Positions 9,801 to 16,414 of a stretch of 35,335 nt of DNA are shown piece by piece (position 1 is the first letter of the stretch; the number at the start of each line of letters is the position of its first letter). The DNA is taken from contig CANJNZ010000047.1 of NCBI GenBank assembly GCA_947476045.1, forward strand, positions 1 to 35,335. Reading direction: 5' to 3'. The DNA is from Chthoniobacteraceae bacterium. GTDB lineage: Bacteria; Verrucomicrobiota; Verrucomicrobiia; Chthoniobacterales; Chthoniobacteraceae. The notes under the pieces are model-generated. The model was given only the letters and a program-made list of their open reading frames with translations. It ran no database searches and was not told where the DNA came from. A program made the position numbers and the translations under genes.

Positions 9801-11134
9801 AGGGAAAACGGAATGACCGTCGTGCTTGTGATCGTAAATTGCCCGTCGTTGGAACGCTCGCCAGTGTTGTAGAGACGTGCAAAATCCGTGGCACCACCGC
9901 CACCACCGTCTTCACCACCTGCATTTCCATGAACGAAGTGGAAGCTGATTGGGTTTCCCAAATTGCTATCTGTGGCTGTCCAAAACCAATTACCAGGACC
10001 ATCATTAACGTCCACATTGGAACTCGTGTTGACCCAGTTAGCTTGGTTCGCAGGACCCGGGCCCAGTATTCCAGTGACATCGGCATTTGGTGCTCGATAA
10101 GCACCGTGAAAATTAATCCCATATGTGCCCTGTGGCACAGGTGGCGACACCAGCGGAACCAATTTCACCGTCACATATTGGCTGCCCACAAATTGATGAA
10201 TCACGGGGACAATATTTGCATCGTCCAAGGTCACTTTACTTGCGTCCGTATTGATCGAACCCGTGTCCCAAAACGTCAGTCCCTCATCTCCGAATTGCGC
10301 AAGCGACGGCCCGGCGCCATGCGGCAATTCCAATGCCGCACGAAGATCCTCCGAAGTTGTATCCAAAATCACCGGCTTCGTATTTGACCCTGCTTTGACT
10401 CCTTCACGCACAGTGATTTTCACCGTGCTCTTCCCTCCATTGCTTGCGGAGCGCACTCCGCCGCGCTCCGCTCCACTGCCAATTCGCAATTCCCCGGCCC
10501 GTGGACCCACGCTCGGTGCCACTCCGATTTGCGTCGTCCCTAAATTTGTAAACGCCAATTTCTCCGCCTTCACCCCAATCATATTTCCCGATACGCTCAA
10601 CGGCCTGTCTTCAACAGCCGTCTTCCCTGCAAAACTGTTCGCGCCTTTCAATGTGAAATCGTCGTAATCGATCCGACTCAAATTCACTTTCGCCCCGTGA
10701 ATCACCCCGTTCGTTGCCAAGGCCTGCCCGGAAATCGCATCTTGCGACTGCTCTGTAGCAAGCGCCACTAAAGCTGCTAACTGCAAATCCTGCAGAGCCC
10801 CGCTCATGCTCATGCCGCCAACTCCGAAGGTCAGCGCATTCACTCCGCCGATGGTAATCAGCCCCGGTAGCGTCGTAACTTTAACTCCCTGATCCGAAGC
10901 ATCCGACACAATCTTCGTGTTCAAATTCGCCACGGAACTCGCATCGAAAACCGCCATGCCTGTATCAGTCTGCGTAACTCCCTTCACCCAATCGCCGCCC
11001 GTGCTCCACACGCCATCCATCTCTCCCGTCCATGAGACTGAAGCCGCCGATGCATTCACCGCGAACAATACTGAGAATGAAACCGAGCAAATGCGAGTTA
11101 CACGACTAAGGGGTGGAGATGAACTTTTTTTCAT
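6839..11134 (-). CDS. Giant autotransporter-repeat protein with PEP-CTERM sorting signal
   Basis: A 1431-residue secreted protein. From the ATG at 11134 a signal peptide is visible (MKKSSSPPLSR followed by a hydrophobic core, cleavage near VNASA/ASV at about 26-30). A TTG start 29 codons upstream would place a stray hydrophobic stretch first and is less likely. Several copies of the autotransporter-associated beta-strand repeat follow, such as LTLSGANTYTGATQVNAGTL, LVLTADNTYSGG and LTLSAINTYTGPTAVNEGSL, implying a long right-handed beta-helix. A distinct Gly/Asn/Thr-rich block (about 370-510, with a GGEDGGGGG run) interrupts them. The C-terminus is a textbook PEP-CTERM: IPEP, a hydrophobic helix, then RRRR, recognised by exosortase, which is not in this window. 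No transporter barrel follows, so despite the repeat name this is not a type V autotransporter. Likely surface or exopolysaccharide-associated; function unknown. Confidence 0.88.
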   Translation of the reverse strand: MKKSSSPPLSRVTRICSVSFSVLFAVNASAASVSWTGEMDGVWSTGGDWVKGVTQTDTGMAVFDASSVANLNTKIVSDASDQGVKVTTLPGLITIGGVNALTFGVGGMSMSGALQDLQLAALVALATEQSQDAISGQALATNGVIHGAKVNLSRIDYDDFTLKGANSFAGKTAVEDRPLSVSGNMIGVKAEKLAFTNLGTTQIGVAPSVGPRAGELRIGSGAERGGVRSASNGGKSTVKITVREGVKAGSNTKPVILDTTSEDLRAALELPHGAGPSLAQFGDEGLTFWDTGSINTDASKVTLDDANIVPVIHQFVGSQYVTVKLVPLVSPPVPQGTYGINFHGAYRAPNADVTGILGPGPANQANWVNTSSNVDVNDGPGNWFWTATDSNLGNPISFHFVHGNAGGEDGGGGGATDFARLYNTGERSNDGQFTITSTTVIPFSLYDIYIYGGGGYNVNGNSTTTSFTNIDGFTSNGNTRLYLDKTGPLTITGGSINGFSIVPVTPPTVAYWKGTTSGVWNANVNNFTQDSAGTNPIRVPVSGVTDVIFNASGATNFANTTLGVDTTIKSLTFGSNATSAVGIGGGNTLTITPTASTSGVTVASLSGNHALSTNVALGAAQTWTVTDASQILTASGVISGAFSLTKAGAGTLVLTADNTYSGGTTAARGTLALDYTVVGSKLADAGILTFAGGTVEMRNGAGSHNEAVASTTIADGLSGVTRTSGTSVLRLNAITPGLGVLNFGAASIADTDRTNNNGILGAWATVTGNDWAINFTNVADGPVTAYASYTDINVRNDIITNAATTNVRLFGDGSAGNIALGAATTTVNTLLQNNANFAGTVDTAGKTLAANGIMIGSGRQALTVGVAAGDGTTMAATAGGTLFLNNFSTANAITINAVIANNASASNLATVGLVALNGTNTYTGMTMVNSGVLSVRNGAGLGSGFAGVSSGTTVHLGAALELQHGTGMTIGTEVLTLNGTGISSGGALRNISGANTWGATVTLASSSRINSDAGTLTLSASNSITASNQNLTLGGLSNGLVSGTITTGTGTLTKDGTGMWTLSGANTYTGATQVNAGTLLFKNTAARSGGSAVTAGASGTIGLGVGGAGFYSANDVSNLFNNTLSGFTMDPVSGVAIDTTAGDFDQTNALTTATRALTKLGANTLTLSAINTYTGPTAVNEGSLLLSGSVTSNTTVNAASLTVSGTLTGTVTANNGSTILLIGTIAGATTVNSASTLIAKGTLSGSTVVNSGGTLGGTGTTGSVTVNGGVIAPGDPSAPSAIGDLTVNGNVSFSGTSALNIQFDYDIPAKDLLNLTGTGILTISSGAVLNLSVSVSDAVAVATPYIGTPLTIIDYADGGWTSTGPGNNVFVGMNDDQTFIAPSGFTYRISYDGTGGVSEVTLTLMAIPEPGVAMSLLGGLGLLLGVRRRRV
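7313..7590 (-). repeat. About five 17-18-residue beta-strand repeats inside the PEP-CTERM protein
   Basis: Near the C-terminal end of the giant protein (residues about 1181-1274) the sequence repeats a unit of 17-18 residues of the form GT(L/I)xGxTTVNxxSTLxxx, for example GTLTGTVTANNGSTILLI, GTIAGATTVNSASTLIAK and GTLSGSTVVNSGGTLGG. Each unit fits one turn of a beta-helix. The repeats precede a short cap and the PEP-CTERM. They differ from the longer NTYTGxTxVNxGTL repeats upstream. Confidence 0.7.
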
Positions 11135-11267
11135 AGGGATAGTGCAACTGCGTGGCACGTGACAAACTTCACATGACCCAAAGAAAAGCAAGGCTGCGGA
11201 TAATGCAATCGTTTTTAACAATCACAAGTAATGATTCTTAGGATATCAGCGAAAATCTACCCACGCT

Positions 11268-12884
11268 TTAGGCCCGATCGCGTAGAAAATCAGAAATTGT
11301 CTCCGCCAGGCGGGATCCGATGCCGGGGAGGGCTGCAATTTTTTCGGTGTTCGCGCGACGGATGCGGGTGACGCTGCCAAAGTGGCGGAGTAGCGTTTGC
11401 TTGCGCGATTCACTCACACCGGGGCATTCGTCGAGCAGACTCTCGGAGACACGGCGTTTCATCAGAACTTGGTGGTAGCCGTTGGCCCAGCGGTGGGCTT
11501 CGTCGCGAATGCGCTGGAGCAACTTCAGCGCGCCGCTTTCGTGTGAAAGTCGGAGGGGTTGCGTGCGCGACGGGCGGTAGATTTCCTCAAACTCCTTCGC
11601 GAGGCCGATGATGGGCACTTCATAAAGACCGAGTTGCTGAAGTTCAGCACATGCGGAGCTGAGCTGGCCTTTGCCACCGTCCACGATAATCAGGTCCGGC
11701 AGGCGCGGCATAGCGGGGTCGTCGTCGCTGACGCGCTTCACGGCATCGCGCAGTTTTTCCTGCGAAAGCTCCGGCGCGTATTCAACATGCATCCCGTCAT
11801 CGCGCTCAAGCGAAGGCACGCGGGCGGCCTGACTCGCGGCATCTCGCAGCACGCGCGTATAGCGGCGGCGCACAACCTCGGCCATGCTGGCAAAATCATC
11901 CTGCCGCCCTTCGAGCGTTTTGATGCGGTAGCGGCGGTAGAGGTGATTTGCTGGTTTGCCATCGAGAAAACATACCATGCTCGCGACGACGTGAGTGGTG
12001 CTGATGTTGGAAATATCGAAGCACTCCATGCGGCGCGGCGGGCCGGGCAGTCCGAGTTCTTCACCAAGTGCGGCGAGATCAGCAGCGGGGTTGATTGCGC
12101 CGGGGAGCTTGAGGCGATGGCGCATCGTCGTCGTGTAGCGCGTCATCGGCTTCGTTGTCTGGCGGAGATCGTCGAGCATGTTGCGCAACTCGGCGGCGCG
12201 CTCAAAATCGAGCTTCTCCGCTGCGGCGCGCATCTCGGCGTCGAGCACATCGAGCAGTTCTTTCGTTTTCCCGCCCATGAATTCGCACGCCATCTCCACG
12301 CGCTCGCGGTATTGCTCCGGTGTCGTATCCGCGAGTTTCATCGGCACTTGGTAGGTAGAGCTTTTCCTCTCTCGCTCCGTCGGCGAGCCGCGCCCGAAAG
12401 TCAGCACGCCGAATCGCTTTCGCATGAACGTCATCGTCTGTCGCAGCGCGCCGGAATTTGCGAACGGCCCGAAATAGCGGCAACCGTCGTCAGGCGTCTT
12501 CACGCGCGTGAGACGAAAGCGGGGCCATTCCTCGCCGATATCCACTTTCACGAGGAGAAAACGTTTGTCGTCGCGAAAACTTACATTGTAGCGCGGACGG
12601 TATTCCTTGATCAGCTTGCCTTCGAGCAGCAGCGCCTCGGGTTCGCTCCCGACGGTGTGCCAGTCGAAATCATAAATCGCCTCAATGAGCGCGCGTGTTT
12701 TCAAATCGGCGCGCATTTGCTTTCCCGGCGTAAAATAGTGCGAGAGCCGCTTGCGCAAATCACGCGCCTTGCCCACGTAGATCACGCGTCCAAAACGATC
12801 GCGATGCAAATAGACACCAGGCTTGTGCGGCACATCACCAAGCCTTTTTTTAAAATCAGCCTTTTCGCGCGGAGCGTTGCTCAT
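11268..12884 (-). CDS. uvrC: UvrABC nucleotide-excision repair endonuclease subunit UvrC, lacking Fe-S cysteines
   Basis: Makes the dual incisions around DNA lesions after UvrA/UvrB recognition. 538 residues, shorter than E. coli (610). The GIY-YIG nuclease domain is at 20-98 (GVY at 23-25, IYVG at 35-38, Arg41); the UvrB-binding UVR motif at about 208-240; the RNase H-like nuclease at about 285-470 with the expected DDH triad D290 (ECFDISN), D402 (IIVDGGKGQ) and H464 (DEAHRWANGYH); and tandem helix-hairpin-helix motifs at about 483-538 (CPGV, LPGIGSRLA). In the region after FGPF (138-200), where UvrC normally has four Cys for a 4Fe-4S cluster, only Cys200 is present, so the cluster seems lost. 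Starts at the ATG at 12884, 48 bp after the lytic transglycosylase gene. Identity is certain. Confidence 0.96.
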   Translation of the reverse strand: MSNAPREKADFKKRLGDVPHKPGVYLHRDRFGRVIYVGKARDLRKRLSHYFTPGKQMRADLKTRALIEAIYDFDWHTVGSEPEALLLEGKLIKEYRPRYNVSFRDDKRFLLVKVDIGEEWPRFRLTRVKTPDDGCRYFGPFANSGALRQTMTFMRKRFGVLTFGRGSPTERERKSSTYQVPMKLADTTPEQYRERVEMACEFMGGKTKELLDVLDAEMRAAAEKLDFERAAELRNMLDDLRQTTKPMTRYTTTMRHRLKLPGAINPAADLAALGEELGLPGPPRRMECFDISNISTTHVVASMVCFLDGKPANHLYRRYRIKTLEGRQDDFASMAEVVRRRYTRVLRDAASQAARVPSLERDDGMHVEYAPELSQEKLRDAVKRVSDDDPAMPRLPDLIIVDGGKGQLSSACAELQQLGLYEVPIIGLAKEFEEIYRPSRTQPLRLSHESGALKLLQRIRDEAHRWANGYHQVLMKRRVSESLLDECPGVSESRKQTLLRHFGSVTRIRRANTEKIAALPGIGSRLAETISDFLRDRA

Positions 12885-12932
12885 TTACCGAAACCAGTAA
12901 GCGCGATTTGCAAACGACGCCAGCCTCGCGAA

Positions 12933-13520
12933 TCACCATCCATGCTCGCGGTAAAAGTGATAGCGGCGGATGATATCGTTCACATACCGGCGCGTGCCGG
13001 GAAAGTCACATGCACGCAGCATTTCGTATGCGTTCGCCGTTTCGCCCGCCCATTGCTGCACACGACTGCGTCCTGCGTTGTATTCCGCAAGCGCGAAGGG
13101 CAGCGGGTCATCGCGATCCTTCCAATGTTCGAGCGCTCGGGCGAGATACCACGTTCCAGCTTGAAGATTTGTGCGGGCGTCAAACAAGTCGGTGAACATG
13201 AACGACTCGATGTGTTGTGCTGCCGCCCAGTCGCGCGCGGCATTCTCACCCACCTGCATCAAGCCGCGTTCACCTGCGGTGCCCACCATTGCTTTTTGAA
13301 ACCGCGTCTCACGCCACACCACCGCCTTCACCAGCAGTGCATCCACTTCCGCCTTCCCGGCGACTTCAGAAATGATCGCGTCGTGCTCGTGATAGCGACC
13401 GAGCGCCAGCCACTCACGCGCCCGATAACGCGGGTCGGGCGAACGCCACAAGACAACACCCGCCGCGATATCCGCAGCGAGGAAGAGCGTGAAAATGAGC
13501 CGCCAGAAATTTCGCTTCAC
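12933..13520 (-). CDS. Membrane-anchored SLT-type lytic transglycosylase
   Basis: Cleaves peptidoglycan glycan strands to anhydromuropeptides in the periplasm. With the GTG start at 13520 the protein has 195 residues: a short basic N-terminus (KRNFWR), one hydrophobic segment (about 8-26) serving as signal or anchor, then the SLT catalytic domain. Catalytic Glu71 lies in WRETRF (canonical ESxF), GERGLMQV (83-90) matches the GxxGLMQ motif, and EYNAGRSRVQQW matches the family's AYNAG motif. A second GTG at 13577 would add 19 residues; the start is therefore uncertain. The frame remains open far upstream, but that part is antisense to priA and is not coding. Divergent from priA and 48 bp upstream of uvrC, so probably co-transcribed with uvrC. 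Confidence 0.85.
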   Translation of the reverse strand: MKRNFWRLIFTLFLAADIAAGVVLWRSPDPRYRAREWLALGRYHEHDAIISEVAGKAEVDALLVKAVVWRETRFQKAMVGTAGERGLMQVGENAARDWAAAQHIESFMFTDLFDARTNLQAGTWYLARALEHWKDRDDPLPFALAEYNAGRSRVQQWAGETANAYEMLRACDFPGTRRYVNDIIRRYHFYREHGW

Positions 13521-13628
13521 TACGAACAGATAGAATCGCCTGCCCACGAAACGCACGGAAAAACGCGGACGATGCACTACTTCGCAGTCAGCCGTGGACA
13601 AAGCGGCGCGGGTTTGCATTCTCGGCTC

Positions 13629-15860
13629 ATGCCCAAATACGCCAGCGTGCTCGTGGATGAGTCCGGCGGGCGCGCGTTCGATTACGAGGTGCCGCCCGCA
13701 CTCACGCTTGCCGTGGGCACGCGTGTGCGTGTGCCCGTGCGAATGCGTTCGGTGCTCGGGACGATCATCGCGCTGAGCGACACCACGGAGGCGAGCGGCG
13801 TGCGGCCCATCACGGATGTCGTGGGCGACGAACCGGCGCTCAGCGCGCAACTCATCCGGCTCGCGGAGTGGATGAGCGATTACTACTGCTGCCCCATCGA
13901 AGCCGCGATGCGCACCGTGCTGCCGAATGTGATTCGCAAGGCGGAGGTCGGGCACAAGATGCGACTCTTTGCGCGGCTCGCGCGGGAGATCACACAGGAG
14001 GAGATTGCGGGCATTGAAAAGAAATCCGAACGTCAGGCCGAGGTGCTTGCCGCTTTGCGCGATGCTGCAAAGGCGATGCCCGTCACGGAGCTTTGCGAGC
14101 AGTGCGGCGCGGCGCACCAGACGATCCAGTCGCTGGCGAAAAAAGGGCTGATCACCATAGAGCCGGAGAAAGTGGGGCGCGATCCGTATGGCGAGGAAAT
14201 CTTCGTCGCGAACACGAATCTCGAATTGAACGAAGAGCAGGCGACGGTGTTTGCGCGCGTGGCGCAGGCGATTGATCAGGTCGCGGCACCGACTCCCGAT
14301 ACGATGCTGAAGCCTTTCCTCCTCCACGGCGTCACCGGCAGCGGCAAGACCGAGATTTACCTGCAAGCCATTGAGCGCGCACTCAATCACGGCCTCGGCG
14401 CGATTCTGCTCGTGCCGGAAATTTCTCTCACGCCGCAGACTGTCGAACGATTCAAGTCGCGCTTCGCCGCCACGCATCACGAAGTCGCGGTGCTGCACTC
14501 GCATCTCAGCGAAGGCGAGCGTCACGACGAATGGCACCGCATCCGCAGCGGTCGTGCGCGCATCGCCATTGGCGCGAGGTCGGCGGTATTTGCGCCGGTC
14601 GAGAAGCTCGGTGTCATCATCGTGGATGAAGAGCACGAGAACACCTACAAGCAGGAGGAAACGCCGCGCTACCACGGGCGCGACCTCGCGGTGTTGCGCG
14701 GGCATTTGGAAAAGTGCGCGGTCGTGCTCGGCAGCGCGACACCTTCGCTCGAAACAGCCCACAACGCGGCGACTGGAAAATACGAACTGCTCCGCCTCAC
14801 GATGCGTGTGGACGATCAGAAAATGCCGTTCATTCGCATCGTGGATATGCGCATGGAGGCAAAGAAATCCTCGCCCATCCTCAGCGATCCACTAAGCGCC
14901 GCCATCACGAAGCGGCTGGAGAAAAAGGAGCAGGTGATTCTTTTCCTCAACCGCCGCGGCTACAGCACTACTCTGCTCTGCGGCAAATGCGGCTACGTCG
15001 CTGAATGCCCGAACTGCTCCGTGTCGCTCACGTTTCATCGCGCTACGAACCGCATCGTCTGCCACATCTGCGGCCATCTCGCGGTCGCGCCCACGAAGTG
15101 CCCAGACTGCAAAGACCCCGGCATCAAATACAGCGGCACTGGCACCGAGAAGGTGGAGGACGCGGTGGCGAAGTTTTTCCCGAAGGCCATCGTGCGCCGC
15201 ATGGACGCCGACGCGATGCAGCGGCGCGAGGCCTACCGCGAGACGCTCGATGCGTTTCGCACGGGAAAAATAGACATCCTCGTTGGCACGCAGATGATCG
15301 CGAAAGGCCTGCATTTTCCGAACGTCACGCTCGTCGGAATCGTCAACGCCGACATGGGCCTCCACCTGCCGGATTTCCGCGCAAGCGAACGAACCTTCCA
15401 ACTGCTCACACAGGTCGCCGGACGCGCCGGACGCGGCGATGTGGAGGGCGAGGTTGTCGTGCAGAGCTACACGCCGTTTCATCCGGCGATTCAGTTTGCG
15501 CGGCATCACGACTTCATCGGCTTTTACGATCAGGAAATCGAGTGGCGTGAAAAGATGGAACAGCCACCGTTCACGCATTTCGTGCTCATCACCGTGCGCT
15601 CACCGCACCAGCAACGCGCGCAGCTTTCCATAGAGACGCTGCACCGGCGCTTGAAGGAAGTGCTGCCGCCGGGCGTCACGCTCGGCGAGCCATCGCCCGC
15701 TCCGCTGGAGAAATCACACGGCAACTTCCGTTTTCACCTGGCACTGCGCACGCGCGCCGTGCTCAAGCTGAGTCGCGCTCTGCGCACCGTGCTGGACAAG
15801 CTGACTTGGCCCGATGACGTCTTCGTCGTAGTGGACGTGGACGCGCACCACTTGCTTTGA
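13629..15860 (+). CDS. priA: Primosomal protein PriA (replication-restart helicase)
   Basis: A 3'-5' DNA helicase that reloads the replisome at collapsed forks. 743 residues from the ATG at 13629 (MPKYASVLVD), close to E. coli's 732; an ATG at 13572 would add 19 residues. An N-terminal DNA-binding domain (1-100, with GTRVRVPVR) precedes a winged-helix region, then Walker A GVTGSGKTE (234-242), Walker B DEEH (333-336) followed by the PriA signature TYKQEETPRYHGRD, the GSATPSLET motif, the two-zinc insertion with eight Cys beginning at Cys451 (CGKCGYVAECPNC through CPDC), and the C-terminal helicase motifs GTQMIAKGLHFPNV and QVAGRAGRG. All key residues are present. No Shine-Dalgarno sequence is evident. 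Divergently transcribed from the lytic transglycosylase gene with a 108-bp intergenic region. Confidence 0.97.
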   Translation: MPKYASVLVDESGGRAFDYEVPPALTLAVGTRVRVPVRMRSVLGTIIALSDTTEASGVRPITDVVGDEPALSAQLIRLAEWMSDYYCCPIEAAMRTVLPNVIRKAEVGHKMRLFARLAREITQEEIAGIEKKSERQAEVLAALRDAAKAMPVTELCEQCGAAHQTIQSLAKKGLITIEPEKVGRDPYGEEIFVANTNLELNEEQATVFARVAQAIDQVAAPTPDTMLKPFLLHGVTGSGKTEIYLQAIERALNHGLGAILLVPEISLTPQTVERFKSRFAATHHEVAVLHSHLSEGERHDEWHRIRSGRARIAIGARSAVFAPVEKLGVIIVDEEHENTYKQEETPRYHGRDLAVLRGHLEKCAVVLGSATPSLETAHNAATGKYELLRLTMRVDDQKMPFIRIVDMRMEAKKSSPILSDPLSAAITKRLEKKEQVILFLNRRGYSTTLLCGKCGYVAECPNCSVSLTFHRATNRIVCHICGHLAVAPTKCPDCKDPGIKYSGTGTEKVEDAVAKFFPKAIVRRMDADAMQRREAYRETLDAFRTGKIDILVGTQMIAKGLHFPNVTLVGIVNADMGLHLPDFRASERTFQLLTQVAGRAGRGDVEGEVVVQSYTPFHPAIQFARHHDFIGFYDQEIEWREKMEQPPFTHFVLITVRSPHQQRAQLSIETLHRRLKEVLPPGVTLGEPSPAPLEKSHGNFRFHLALRTRAVLKLSRALRTVLDKLTWPDDVFVVVDVDAHHLL

Positions 15861-15918
15861 TCTGACGTTCGCAAGTTTCCCAGCTTGTTTTCACACGGAA
15901 GCCCTTTAGCCTTCGGCC

Positions 15919-16182
15919 ATGATGTTTCCGATCACTGCTTACATTGAAGCCGCGTTAGGACTGGCGCGTTATGACAAACTGGAGGACGGCTCCTTCGCTG
16001 GCGACATCCCCAAGCTGAAAGGTGTTGCAGCATTTGGTGACACTTTACGCGAATGCGAAGGCGAGCTTCGTTCGACGTTGGAGGATTGGATTCTAGTCGG
16101 GCTGCGACTCGGACAAAAATTGCCCGTGCTTGCTGGAATTGATTTGAACAAGGTTCAGCATGGCCGTCTGGCGACCGCTTAA
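15919..16182 (+). CDS. hicB: HicB-family antitoxin, short form without DNA-binding domain
   Basis: An 87-residue protein fitting the partly degraded RNase H-like fold of HicB antitoxins: MMFPITAYIEAALGLARYDKL, then DGSFAGDIPKLKGVAAFGDT and a helix ECEGELRSTLEDWILVGL. Canonical HicB proteins often add a C-terminal RHH or HTH domain for operator binding; here the protein ends soon after GIDLNKV, so autoregulation, if any, cannot rely on such a domain. The gene precedes hicA and overlaps it by 23 bp, an antitoxin-first order also known in other HicBA systems. Two adjacent ATGs (15919 and 15922) are possible starts. It begins 58 bp after priA and may be read through from it. Confidence 0.8.
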   Translation: MMFPITAYIEAALGLARYDKLEDGSFAGDIPKLKGVAAFGDTLRECEGELRSTLEDWILVGLRLGQKLPVLAGIDLNKVQHGRLATA

Positions 16183-16390
16183 ACGGCGCGAGTTTGTTCG
16201 CAGACTCCGCGCGCTCGGCTTCGAGGGGCCGATCTCCGGCACGCGGCATCAATTCATGATTTTCGGACAGCACCGCCAGACAATTCCCAGCAATGCGGAA
16301 TACTCCGTGCCGCAAGTCAGGATGTTGCTGCGTCAGGCGGCGTCCATCCTCGGACGTTCGGTTCCCTTGGACGAATGGGATTCGTTGTAA
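16160..16390 (+). CDS. hicA: HicA-family mRNA interferase toxin
   Basis: A 76-residue basic protein matching HicA (YcfA-like double-stranded RNA-binding fold), which cleaves mRNA independently of the ribosome. Visible are KRREFVRRLRALGFE (8-22), the loop GTRHQFMIF with the catalytic His30, and a C-terminal helix VPQVRMLLRQ. The start lies inside hicB with AAGG about 7 bp upstream of the ATG, one of the few good ribosome-binding sites in the window, so translation is probably coupled to the antitoxin. Complete and apparently active. The convergent secDF gene ends 24 bp downstream. Confidence 0.82.
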   Translation: MAVWRPLKRREFVRRLRALGFEGPISGTRHQFMIFGQHRQTIPSNAEYSVPQVRMLLRQAASILGRSVPLDEWDSL

Positions 16391-16414
16391 ATCGGCGCGC
16401 GGCTTGGATGAAGC

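Noticed and set aside
11135-11221. TTG-initiated N-terminal extension of the PEP-CTERM protein with a lipobox-like FFGSC
   Set aside because: A normal signal peptide begins at the ATG at 11134. A lipoprotein signal ahead of a second signal and a PEP-CTERM would be contradictory.
11559-13628. A very long plus-strand open frame running into priA from inside uvrC
   Set aside because: It is antisense to uvrC and the lytic transglycosylase gene. Its translation before residue MPKYAS has no PriA similarity and a composition typical of a GC-rich antisense shadow.
13521-14762. Extension of the lytic transglycosylase frame by about 400 codons upstream
   Set aside because: It would run antisense through most of the priA helicase domain. 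A GTG just before the hydrophobic anchor gives a normal small SLT protein.
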